DNA of 64,000 nt from Streptomyces sp. DHE7-1. Its GTDB lineage: Bacteria > Actinomycetota > Actinomycetes > Streptomycetales > Streptomycetaceae. Both the position numbers and the translations under genes were made by a program. The DNA lies in NCBI GenBank assembly GCA_016432725.1, contig JACJDG010000003.1:682001-746000 (forward strand). Reading direction: 5' to 3'. Positions 9,572 through 21,997 of the stretch are shown piece after piece. The notes below the pieces were generated by a model. It ran no database searches. It was not told the origin of the DNA and saw only the letters and a program-made list of their open reading frames with translations. Each line of letters begins with the position of its first letter. Within the stretch, counting starts at the first letter, position 1.

Positions 9572-9638
9572 CCCCGGTCCGATCTGTTGCGGGGCGCCCA
9601 CCGGCCGGTGGGCGCCCCGCAACAGATCGGACCGGGGT
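9571..9638. terminator. 68-bp perfect palindrome, bidirectional terminator candidate
   Basis: Two 34-base arms (9571-9604 and 9605-9638) are exact reverse complements with no spacer, centred on CACCGGCCGGTG. It lies exactly between the stop of the VOC gene (9569-9571) and the inferred stop of glgX (9647-9649), so it would terminate both convergent transcripts. There is no U-tract, as is common in streptomycetes. The length and perfection are exceptional for this window. Confidence 0.75.
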
Positions 9639-9646
9639 CGTGCAGA

Positions 9647-11831
<2,185 letters not shown>

Positions 11832-11854
11832 CCCTTTCCGGGACTTCCGTGCCG

Positions 11855-12366
11855 TCACCGGGCGCCCTCCAGGACGCCGTCCGCGGCGGTCGCCGGCGCG
11901 GCGAGTGCGGCCACCCGCAGCTCGCGCGGCACCTGCAGCCCCTCGGAGAGGCTCGGCGCCGGAGCGGTCGGGACCAGCGGGACGCGCTCGCCGGTACGGG
12001 CGCGCTGCGAGAACCAGATGATGACGCTTCCGGTCTCCGAGGCGCAGCAGCCCCACCCGTCGCTCATGGCGGCGATGTCCGCCAGGCAGGCCGAAGGTCC
12101 TGGTCCGGACGCAGATCGCGGTCGTCGCCACCGACCGCCGTGATCAGATGCTGGCCGTTCCACCACATCTCGATCGACATGGTCTTGTCCGTGGCGTGCT
12201 CGTCGATCGCCCGCAGCAGCAGTTCGGCGCCGCGGCGGACGGGGGCCACGAGGTTGTCGAGGTCCCAGTAGCGGAGATGGGCGCCCAGGATGCGGCTGAC
12301 CTGTCCCACCCGTTCCGGGCTGACTTCCACATCGATGTGGTAGTAGCAGGGCACTGCGGTCTTCAT
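11855..12366 (-). CDS. Small ATP-binding-type regulatory protein beside glgX, one frameshift
   Basis: About 170 residues: MKTAVPCYYHIDVEVSPERV, then AELLLRAIDEHATDKTMSIEMWWNGQHLITAVGG, a break near 12091 from one lost base, then LADIAAMSDGWGCCASETGSVIIWFSQRAR. It is a typical streptomycete annotated ATP-binding protein, distantly like GHKL/RsbW ATPases. The N-box is weak, so kinase activity is uncertain. The ATG at 12366 has GGAGCAAG upstream, and an 8-bp hairpin (12410-12429) lies in the leader. It probably forms a transcription unit with glgX and may be an anti-sigma-like regulator linked to glucan metabolism; this is inferred from context. Confidence 0.65.
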
Positions 12367-12669
12367 CGTCGCTTGCTCCTCACCCGCGAGGCTCTCGCTC
12401 CCTCACCCCGTCCGGGAGGGATCCCGGACACCGAGCGTGAGCAGTGATCGCTTCTGAGTCACCTCCCACAGTGGGGTCGCTACGCCATTCGTGCAACACG
12501 AGCATCGAACGGCCCTAGTGGTTGAACGTCCAACAGGACGGTGCGTGTCCGTGCGTGCACCATGAGTGAAAGCCTCGATCGCCGTAACGGTTCCGTGCCC
12601 ACCCCTGCGCGGACACCACCCGACCGTCGGGAACGCGCCCAGTCGAGAGCGTGGAAGGTGAAGAGGGTC
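12367..12669. other. Divergent intergenic region with leader hairpin
   Basis: 303 bases between the minus ATPase/glgX unit and the plus DUF5133 gene. A perfect 8-bp stem with a GGGA loop (GTCCGGGA/TCCCGGAC, 12410-12429) lies 44 bases upstream of the minus-strand ATG. Near 12522 the string GTTGAACGTCCAAC has short inverted ends (GTTG/CAAC) that could be part of an operator. I see no gene in it. Confidence 0.4.
12410..12429 (-). promoter_or_regulatory. Leader hairpin upstream of the ATPase-glgX unit
   Basis: Perfect 8-bp stem with a GGGA loop in the presumed 5' untranslated region of the gene starting at 12366. It may influence transcript stability or elongation; nothing more can be seen. Confidence 0.35.
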
Positions 12670-12969
12670 ATGCTGCTCCCCGCCAAGGCCGAAGTGGCCA
12701 GGCAGTTGCGGCGTTACCGGGCCTGGGAGCGCGTGATGCTCGCCTCGCCCCACGACCGCACGGTCCGGGCAACCTTCGAGGACTCGGGCTACACCTTGTG
12801 CGTGCTGATGGGAAAACGCTGCGCCCGGGAGGCGGCGGACGCGGCCGAGCGCTATCTGCGCTCCAGTCTGGCCGGCTACCTGCGCGAGCAGGACGGCCGG
12901 TCCCAGCCGGGCCGGGCGGCGCGGCGCGCGCCGCCTTCGGAGCGGCGTTCCACGGCGCCAAGCCCATGA
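12670..12969 (+). CDS. DUF5133 domain protein
   Basis: 99 residues, starting MLLPAKAEVARQLRRYRAWERVML and containing FEDSGYTLCVLMGKRCAREAADAAERYL. It matches DUF5133, a small actinobacterial family of unknown role that is often near regulatory genes. The C-terminus is low-complexity and rich in Arg/Pro/Ala. The ATG at 12670 is the likely start; upstream in-frame starts exist but have no family similarity. A strong 14-bp hairpin follows before glgE, so it is probably terminated separately. Confidence 0.65.
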   Translation: MLLPAKAEVARQLRRYRAWERVMLASPHDRTVRATFEDSGYTLCVLMGKRCAREAADAAERYLRSSLAGYLREQDGRSQPGRAARRAPPSERRSTAPSP

Positions 12970-13026
12970 CCTGGCACCGTACATGGCGTTCCCCACGGAC
13001 CGGCAGCAGCCGGACGTGCATCGGAT

Positions 13027-13057
13027 CGCGAAGCCGGGCCCTGGGCCCGGCTTCGCG
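13027..13057 (+). terminator. 14-bp stem-loop in the glgE leader
   Basis: Arms 13027-13040 and 13044-13057 (CGCGAAGCCGGGCC / GGCCCGGCTTCGCG) pair perfectly around a CTG loop. It ends 19 bases before the glgE ATG, almost touching the GGAGGTGAG ribosome site. It could terminate the DUF5133 transcript or act as an attenuator of the glgE operon; there is no U-tract. Confidence 0.6.
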
Positions 13058-13076
13058 CACGGCGGAGGTGAGAACC

Positions 13077-15061
13077 ATGCGCAGGACCCCGGCCATCGGC
13101 CGCGTACCGGTACGTGACGTCCGGCCGGCCGTGGAGTGCGGCAGGCGCCCGGCGAAGGCGGTGACCGGGGAGACGTTCCAGGTCACGGCCACCGTGTTCC
13201 GGGAGGGGCACGACGCCGTCGGTGCCAATGTGGTCCTGCGGGATCCGAAGGGCCGCCGTGGCCCCTGGACGCCGATGCGGGAGCTGTCCCCCGGCAGCGA
13301 CGTGTGGGGCGCGGAGATCACCCCGGACGCCACCGGGCGCTGGACCTTCCGGGTCGAGGCGTGGAGCGATCCGCTGGCGACCTGGCGGCACACCGCCTCC
13401 GTCAAGATCCCGGCGGGCATCGACACCGGTCTGGTCCTGGAGGAGGGCGCCGAGCTCTACGAGCGTGCCGCCGCCGGGGTGCCCAAGGGGCCGGAGCGGG
13501 CCCTGGTCCTGGAGGCCGCGGACGCCCTCGGCGACGACACGCGGTCGGTCCACCACCGCCTGAAGCCCGCGCTCTCGCCGGAGGTGGAGGGGGTGCTGTC
13601 CCGTTACCCGCTGCGGGAGTTGGTGACGGCGTCGGAGGCGATGCCGCTGCTGGTGGAGCGGGAGCGGGCCCTGTACGGCTCGTGGTACGAGTTCTTCCCG
13701 CGTTCCGAGGGCACCGCCGAGCGGCCGCACGGCACGTTCCGCAGTGCCGAGCGGCGCCTGGAGGCGATCGCGGGGATGGGCTTCGACGTCGTCTACCTCC
13801 CGCCGGTCCATCCGATCGGCACGACGTTCCGCAAGGGCCGCAACAACACGCTCACCGCCGGCGTCGAGGACGTCGGGGTGCCGTGGGCGATCGGTTCCCC
13901 GAGGGCGGTCACGACGCGGTCCATCCCGACCTGGGGACGCTGGAGGACTTCGACCACTTCGTCGCCCGGGCCCGCGAACTCGGCCTGGAGATCGCGCTGG
14001 ACTTCGCCCTGCAGTGCTCCCCGACCACCCCTGGGTGCACAAGTATCCGGAGTGGTTCCACCACCGGCCCGACGGGACGATCGCCTACGCGGAGAACCCG
14101 CCGAAGAAGTACCAGGACATCTACCCCGTCGCGTTCGACGCGGACATGGACGGCCTGGTCGCCGAGACCGTGCGCGTCCTGCGGCACTGGATGGACCACG
14201 GGGTGCGGATCTTCCGCGTCGACAACCCGCACACCAAACCGGTGGTGTTCTGGGAACGCGTCATCGGGGAGGTCAACCGCGCCGACCCCGACGTGATCTT
14301 CCTGGCCGAGGCGTTCACCCGGCCCGCGATGATGCACACCCTGGCCCAGATCGGCTTCCAGCAGTCCTACACGTACTTCACCTGGCGCAACACCAAGCAG
14401 GAGCTGACGGAGTACCTGACCGAGCTGTCGGGTGAGGCGGCGGCCTGGATGCGGCCGAACTTCTTCGCCAACACCCCTGACATCCTGCACGGCTACCTCC
14501 AGCACGGCGGCCGGCCCGCCTTCGAGGTCCGCGCCGTCCTCGCCGCGACCCTCTCCCCGCCTGGGGCATCTACAGCGGCTACGAACTCTGCGAGAACACC
14601 CCGTTCCGGGAGGGCAGCGAGGAGTACCTCGACTCCGAGAAGTACCAGCTCAAACCCCGCGACTGGGAAGCCGCCGCACGCGAGGGCCGCACCATCGCCC
14701 CCCTCATCACCCGGCTCAACACCATCCGCCGGCAGCACCCCGCGCTACAGCGTCTGCGGAACCTCCGCTTCCATCGGACCGACAACGACAACGTGCTCGC
14801 CTACAGCAAGAGCACGGGCCCGGACACGGTCATCGTGGTCGTCAACCTCGACCCGCACCACACCCAGGAGGCCACGGTCTCGTTGGACATGCCGCAACTC
14901 GGCCTGGACTGGAACGCCGCCCTGTCCGTGCACGACGAACTGACAGGTGAGAGCTATCACTGGGGCAGGACCAACTACGTGCGTCTCACACCCGGCCGGA
15001 CGCCGGCGCACGTGCTCCACGTCGGGCGATCGACGCCCCAGATCGGAGGGCCCTCAGCGTC

Positions 15062-15065
<4 letters not shown>
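13077..15065 (+). CDS. glgE: Alpha-1,4-glucan:maltose-1-phosphate maltosyltransferase GlgE, three frameshifts
   Basis: GH13 subfamily 3 enzyme of about 663 residues. It transfers maltosyl units from maltose-1-phosphate onto growing alpha-1,4-glucan with release of phosphate. Features are an N-terminal beta-sandwich ([35 protein letters not shown]), a barrel with KGRNNT and [10 protein letters not shown], nucleophile motif [15 protein letters not shown] and acid motif [15 protein letters not shown]. Three single-G losses at CCCCGG strings (near 13900, 14022, 14559) split it. The repaired reading ([45 protein letters not shown]) is continuous. The ATG at 13077 has GGAGGTGAG. It is the first gene of the glgE-treS-mak-glgB unit and overlaps treS by ATGA. 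Confidence 0.94.
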
Positions 15066-16778
<1,713 letters not shown>

Positions 16779-16809
16779 GCGCACGGCGCCGAGGAAAGGA
16801 CGCGTCACC

Positions 16810-18172
16810 ATGCCGAAGACCATCACCCTCCGGCCGAGAACCACGGCCGGAGCCGACCGGCCGCTGGCCTCGCTGGGCGGGCTGCTGCGCGACTGGCTCC
16901 CCGAACAACGCTGGTTCGCGGGCAAGGACCGGCCCGTCACCGATCTGTCCGTGCTGTCCGTGACCGAGCTGTTCCCCGGGTGCCTGCACCTGCTGGTGCA
17001 CGCCTCGCACGCGCCGGTGCCGACCCGGGCGGCACTCCCCCGCCCGGGGACTGCTACCAGCTCCTGCTCGGGCTGCGCGAGCAGGTCGCCCCGCGGCTGG
17101 AGCGGGCGTTCATCGGACGGGCCGGGGAGGGGCCGCTGGCCGGACTCGCCGTCTACGACGCCCTGCACGACCCGCGCTCCGCCCATCTGCTCCTGGAGCG
17201 GCTGCGCCGCCCCGGCTCGGCGGGTCCGCTGCGCTTCGAGACCGCCCCGGCCGTGGAACTGCCCGGCGGGCTGCCGCCGCGGCTGCTGGACGCCGAGCAG
17301 TCCAACTCCTCGATCGTCTACGGCGACGCGTACATCCTGAAGCTGTTCCGCCGCATCCAGCCGGGCGTCAACCCCGACCTGGAGGTGCCCGGCGCGCTGG
17401 CCGCACAGGGCTGCGCCCGGGTGCCGGCCCCGGTCGCCTGGTTCAGCACGACCGCTCCCCGGCCGGCCACGCTGGGGGTGCTGCAGCCGTTCCTGCCCGA
17501 CGCGACCGACGGCTGGACGCTGGCCCTGAGCGCGCTCGCCGCCGGCGACGACTTCACCGCCGAGGCCCGCGAACTGGGCCGGGCCATGGCCGAGGTGCAC
17601 GTGGCGCTGGCCGAGGCCTTCCCGCCCGCCGGACCGGGCGAGAACGGCCGTACGGCGGAGGCGATGTGCGCCCGGCTGGACGCCGCCGCGCACGCCGTGC
17701 CGGGGCTGCGGCCCTACATCCCGGGCTGCGCGCCGCGTTCGGCGCGCTCGCCACCTGCGACACCGGGCCGCCCGCCCAGCGCATCCACGGCGATCTGCAC
17801 CTCGGACAGGTGCTGCGCGCCGGGCGCGACTGGTTCGTCATCGACTTCGAGGGGGAGCCGTCCCGGCCGCTCGCCGAGCGGCGGGCCGCGCACTCCCCGG
17901 TGCGGGACGTGGCCGGGATGCTGCGCTCCTTCGACTACGCGGCCCGGCAGCGCCGCCCCTGGCGTCCCGAGTGGGCGCGCCGCTGCCGGGAGGCGTTCTG
18001 CGCGGGCTACGCGGCCCGCGCCGGCTGGGACCCACGCAAGAAGCACGCGCTGCTGCGCGCGCACGAGACGGACAGGGCGGTCTACGAGGTGCTGTACGAG
18101 GCGAGACACCGACCGGACTGGCTGCCGGTACCGATGGCGGCGATCAAGCGACTCGCCGTGTGGGGAGGCTGA
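16810..18172 (+). CDS. mak: Maltokinase Mak (Pep2), two frameshifts
   Basis: About 454-residue aminoglycoside-phosphotransferase-like kinase that makes maltose-1-phosphate from maltose and ATP, the donor for GlgE. The N-terminal cap reads [36 protein letters not shown] is the nucleotide-binding region; catalytic [12 protein letters not shown] and metal-binding [12 protein letters not shown] follow. Single lost C at CCCCGGG strings near 17025 and 17721 splits the gene; repaired joins read [15 protein letters not shown] and [12 protein letters not shown]. The ATG at 16810 has GAGGAAAGG upstream. It lies between treS and glgB in the same unit, ending 4 bases before the glgB ATG. Confidence 0.93.
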
Positions 18173-18176
18173 CGTC

Positions 18177-20384
18177 ATGGCACTGCGCGACACCGTGCTT
18201 CCCGAATCCTCCGGACCCGCCGCGACCGCGGCCCCGGCGCTCGACGCCGCCGAGCGCGACCGGCTGCTGGGCGGCGCCCACCACGACCCGCACGCCGTGC
18301 TGGGTGCCCATCCGGTGCCGGGCGGCGTCCTGTTCCGGACGCTGCGCCCGAACGCGCGCGCCGTGAGCGTCGTGGTCGACGGCGCACACCGGGAACTCGC
18401 CTCGGAGGGCGGCGGTCTCTTCGCCGCCGTGCTGCCGTACGACGGGATCCCGTCCTACACGCTGCGGGTGGCCTACGACGACGGCGAGCAGCAGACCCAC
18501 GACCCGTACCGCTTCCTGCCCGCGCTCGGCGAGCTGGACCTCCATCTGATCCGCGAGGGCCGGCACGAGCGGCTGTGGCAGGCGCTCGGCGCCGAGCCCA
18601 TGACCCACGACGGGGTGGCCGGCACCCGTTTCACGGTCTGGGCGCCGAACGCCCAGGGCGTACGCGTCGCGGGCGACTTCACGTACTGGGACGGCACGCA
18701 GTACCCGATGCGCTCGCTCGGCGCGTCCGGCGTGTGGGAGCTGTTCCTGCCCGGCATCGGCGAGGGCGCGCGGTACAAGTTCGAGATCACCTCGCGGCAC
18801 GGCGACCGGTTCCTCAAGGCGGACCCGATGGCCCGCCGTACCGAGACGCCGCCCGACACGGCCTCCGTGGTGACGGCCGCGCACCACGAGTGGGGCGACG
18901 CCGAGTGGCTGGCGCACCGCGCCGACACCCCGGTGCACGAGGCGCCGTTCTCCGTGTACGAGGTCCATCTGCCGTCCTGGCGGAAGGGGCTGACCTACCG
19001 TGAACTGGCCGAGGAGCTCCCGGCGTACGTGAAGGACATGGGCTTCACCCACGTCGAGCTGATGCCGGTCATGGAGCACCCCTACGGCCCATCCTGGGGC
19101 TACCAGGTCACCTCCTACTACGCCCCGACCGCCCGGCTCGGCACTCCGGACGACTTCCGGTACTTCGTGGACGCCTGCCACCGGGCCGGGATCGGCGTGA
19201 TCATGGACTGGGTGCCGGCGCACTTCCCGAAGGACGACTGGGCGCTGGCCGGCTTCGACGGGGACCCGCTGTACGAACCCGGGGACGCCCAGCGCGCCAC
19301 GCACCCGGACTGGGGCACGTTCGTGTTCGACTACGGGCGCACGGAGGTGCGCAACTTCCTGGTCGCCAACGCGGTGTACTGGTGCGAGGAGTTCCACATC
19401 GACGGGCTGCGCGTGGACGCCGTCGCCTCGATGCTCTACCGGGACTACTCGCGCGACTCCGGGCAGTGGACGCCGAACGTCTTCGGCGGCCGGGAGGACC
19501 TGGACGCGGTCGCCTTCCTGCAGGAGATGAACGCGACCGTCTACCGGCGCTGCCCGGGGGTGGTGACCATCGCCGAGGAGTCCACCGCCTGGGACGGGGT
19601 GACCCGGCCGACCGACAGCGGCGGGCTCGGCTTCGGGCTGAAGTGGAACATGGGCTGGATGCACGACTCGCTGGAGTACATCCAGAAGGAGCCGGTGCAC
19701 CGCAAGTACCACCACAACGAGATGACCTTCTCGATGGTGTACGCCTACACCGAGAACTACGTCCTGCCCATCTCGCACGACGAGGTCGTCCACGGCAAGC
19801 AGGCGCTGGTGTCCAAGATGCCGGGCGACTGGTGGCAGCGGCGGGCCAACCACCGCGCCTACCTCGGCTTCATGTGGGCCCATCCCGGCAAGCAACTGCT
19901 CTTCATGGGGCAGGAGTTCGCGCAGGGCGGGGAGTTCTCCGAGGCGCACGGGCCCGAGTGGTGGCTGCTGGAGGCCGACCACTGCGCGGCGGGTGACCAC
20001 CGCGGTGTGCGGGACCTGGTCCGGGACCTGAACACGCTGTACCGGGACACGCCGGCGCTGTGGCAGCGGGACACCGACCCGGGCGGCTTCCGCTGGGTGC
20101 TGTGCGACGCGGCCGAGGACAACGTCTTCGCGTTCCTGCGGTTCGACGCCGGCGGGTCCCCGCTGCTGGCGGTGTCGAACCTCTCCCCGGTCGTCCGGCA
20201 CGACTACCGCCTGTGGGTGCCCGAGGAGGCCCCCGCCTGGGCGGAGGCGCTGAACACCGACGACGTCCGCTACGGCGGCGGCGGTGTCGGCGTCGGCGCT
20301 CCCGGGGCGCTCAAGCCGGAGGACGGGTTCCTGCGGCTCACCCTGCCGCCGCTCGCGACCGTCTGGCTGCGTCCCGAGCGCTGA
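18177..20384 (+). CDS. glgB: 1,4-alpha-glucan branching enzyme GlgB
   Basis: 735-residue GH13 branching enzyme that introduces alpha-1,6 branches into glucan made by GlgE. Two N-terminal CBM48-type modules (HHDPHAVLGAHPV; GTRFTVWAPNAQGVRVAGDF) precede the catalytic barrel: SVYEVHLPSWRKG, ELMPVMEHPYGPSWGYQ, nucleophile DGLRVDAVASMLY, acid IAEESTAWDGVT and SHDEVVHGKQAL. The C-terminal domain ends ATVWLRPER. The frame is intact, unlike its upstream partners. The GGGGAGG sequence overlapping the end of mak serves as ribosome site. A 9-bp stem with a 29-base loop (20404-20450) follows the stop. Confidence 0.97.
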   Translation: MALRDTVLPESSGPAATAAPALDAAERDRLLGGAHHDPHAVLGAHPVPGGVLFRTLRPNARAVSVVVDGAHRELASEGGGLFAAVLPYDGIPSYTLRVAYDDGEQQTHDPYRFLPALGELDLHLIREGRHERLWQALGAEPMTHDGVAGTRFTVWAPNAQGVRVAGDFTYWDGTQYPMRSLGASGVWELFLPGIGEGARYKFEITSRHGDRFLKADPMARRTETPPDTASVVTAAHHEWGDAEWLAHRADTPVHEAPFSVYEVHLPSWRKGLTYRELAEELPAYVKDMGFTHVELMPVMEHPYGPSWGYQVTSYYAPTARLGTPDDFRYFVDACHRAGIGVIMDWVPAHFPKDDWALAGFDGDPLYEPGDAQRATHPDWGTFVFDYGRTEVRNFLVANAVYWCEEFHIDGLRVDAVASMLYRDYSRDSGQWTPNVFGGREDLDAVAFLQEMNATVYRRCPGVVTIAEESTAWDGVTRPTDSGGLGFGLKWNMGWMHDSLEYIQKEPVHRKYHHNEMTFSMVYAYTENYVLPISHDEVVHGKQALVSKMPGDWWQRRANHRAYLGFMWAHPGKQLLFMGQEFAQGGEFSEAHGPEWWLLEADHCAAGDHRGVRDLVRDLNTLYRDTPALWQRDTDPGGFRWVLCDAAEDNVFAFLRFDAGGSPLLAVSNLSPVVRHDYRLWVPEEAPAWAEALNTDDVRYGGGGVGVGAPGALKPEDGFLRLTLPPLATVWLRPER

Positions 20385-20403
20385 CGCGCAGGTGTCGACC
20401 GCC

Positions 20404-20450
20404 GCCCCAGGGCAGTCGGGGTCGTGACGACTCGCGGCCGCCCCTGGGGC
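20404..20450 (+). terminator. Stem-loop after glgB
   Basis: Arms GCCCCAGGG (20404-20412) and CCCTGGGGC (20442-20450) pair perfectly around a 29-base loop, 20 bases after the glgB stop. It is a plausible terminator or processing site before the next gene. Confidence 0.4.
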
Positions 20451-20473
20451 ACGGACGGAAGGACGGCACGGCC

Positions 20474-21561
20474 TTGCGCACGGTGGGAGTGGAGGAGGAA
20501 CTCCTCCTGGTCGACCCGGACAGCGGCGAGCCCAGGGCGCTCTCGGCCGCCGTCCTCGCCCGCGCCGCTCAGGACGATCCCGGACAGGACGTCTTCGAGA
20601 AGGAGTTGTTCGGGCAGATGCTGGAGTTCGCCACGCATCCGCAGTCGGACATGGCGGCACTGGGCGCGGAGATCGTGCGCTGCCGCAAGGAGGCGGCCCG
20701 GCACGCCGGGGAGATCGGCTGCGCGGTCGCCGCGCTCGCCAGTTCCCCGCTCCCGGTCAGCCCCTCGATCAGCATGAACGACCGCTACCAGTGGATGGCC
20801 GGGCAGTACGGCATCGCCACCTGGGAACAACTGGTGTGCGGCTGCCATGTGCACGTCTCGGTGGAGTCCGACGAGGAGGGCGTCGCGGTCCTCGACCGGA
20901 TCCGGCCGTGGCTCGCGCCGCTGACCGCGCTGAGCGCCAACTCGCCCTACTGGCAGGGCCGGGACAGCGGTTACGCCGGCTACCGCAGCCGGGTGTGGGG
21001 GCGCTGGCCGTCGGCGGGTCCGACGGAGCTGTTCGGCTCGGCCGAGCGGTATCACCGCCGGGTGGAGGACATGGTGGCGACCGGGGTCATCCTGGACGAG
21101 GGATGGTCTACTTCGACGCCCGGCTGTCCGCGAACTACCCGACCGTGGAGGTGCGGGTGGCGGACGTGTGCCTGCGCGCGGACACCGCCGTCCTCGTCGC
21201 CACGCTGGTCCGCGCCCTGGTGGAGACGGCGGCGCGGGAGTGGCGGGACGGCCGGGCGCCGGCCGGCCACAGTGTGAGCCTGCTGAGGCTGGCCGCCTGG
21301 CGGGCCGCCCGCTCCGGCCTGGAGGAGGACCTGCTGGACCCCCGCACCATGCGGCCCCGCCCCGCCGCCGAGGTGCTGCGCGCGCTGCTGGAACACACCG
21401 CGGACGCGCTCCGGGCGAGCGGGGACGCGGGCCGCGTCGACGAGGCCGTCGAGGAACTGCTGCGCCGGGGCAACGGTGCCCGCGAGCAGCGGCAGCGGAT
21501 GGAGCGCGGCGGCAGTCTGCGGGACGTCGTCACCGAGTGTGTGCGCCGCACGCAGGACTGA
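20474..21561 (+). CDS. Carboxylate-amine ligase, YbdK/GCS2 glutamate-cysteine ligase family, one frameshift
   Basis: About 362 residues, beginning MRTVGVEEELLLVDPDSGEPRAL, the hallmark N-terminus of GCS2-family ATP-dependent ligases. Further blocks are FEKELFGQMLEFATHPQ, CGCHVHVSVESDEEGV, LTALSANSPYWQGRDSGYAGYRS and the repaired FDARLSANYPTVEVRVADVC. One lost G near 21101 (GAGGGGATGG) shifts the frame. The start is a TTG at 20474 with GGAAGGACGG upstream. The family forms gamma-glutamyl or similar amide bonds; the substrate of this clade is not established, and actinobacteria make mycothiol rather than glutathione. Confidence 0.85.
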
Positions 21562-21575
21562 CGGCGCCCGCTTCC

Positions 21576-21594
21576 GGGCGGACCGCGTCCGCCC
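21576..21594. terminator. 8-bp stem with 3-base loop between convergent genes
   Basis: GGGCGGAC-CGC-GTCCGCCC is a perfect hairpin 14 bases after the carboxylate-amine ligase stop. It could end that transcript and the minus-strand DUF6480-like transcript. Confidence 0.5.
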
Positions 21595-21599
21595 GCCGG

Positions 21600-21848
21600 T
21601 CCCTCGGAGGATCAGGACGAGGGCGTGGACCAGGAAGAAGGCCGCGATCGGGGCGACGAGGACGAGGATCGGCGTCAGCGGCGCCCTGGCCCAGCCCGTG
21701 GCCGGATTGTGCGTCTCCCGGGCCCGGCCTCGGGCATGCCGCCCTCCGCGGGCGGTGTCTCGCCGGGCGGGACTCCGCCTCCGGGCTCCGGCCCCGTGCC
21801 GCGCTCGGGTTCCGGATCGGTCCGGATCGGGGCTCACACGAGTCGTGT
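21600..21848 (-). CDS. DUF6480-like small membrane protein, at least two frameshifts
   Basis: Pieces of one small protein lie in different minus-strand frames: a Pro/Gly-rich acidic N-terminal segment ([19 protein letters not shown]) and then THNPATGWARAPLTPILVLV continuing into a single hydrophobic helix ending LVLILRGTGG. This pattern matches streptomycete DUF6480 proteins: a disordered N-terminus with one C-terminal transmembrane helix. Breaks near 21722 and 21825 are needed. The likely start is the GTG near 21835; the stop is unclear because no frame closes before the neighbouring gene, so the 3' boundary is approximate. Function unknown. Confidence 0.5.
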
Positions 21849-21997
21849 CCCCCGAGTCCCCCGGACACGCCCGCATCATCAGCGGGTCACGACTTGCCTG
21901 ATCCGGGTCCCGAAACCGGTTGCCTGGGCTAGATTCGAGCACCGCCGGCACCGAGCCGAGCGGCGGAGTCACCCTCCGTACACCCCGGGAGCAGCGC

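Noticed and set aside
9220..9646. Extension of glgX through the palindrome into the VOC gene
   Set aside because: The extension has no similarity to debranching enzymes and is antisense to a conserved gene; a lost base near 9713 restores a stop at 9647 just before the palindrome.
18144..20660. Open frame of 838 codons opposite glgB
   Set aside because: Repetitive Val/Arg/Gly/His-rich translation without motifs; glgB on the other strand is intact and certain.
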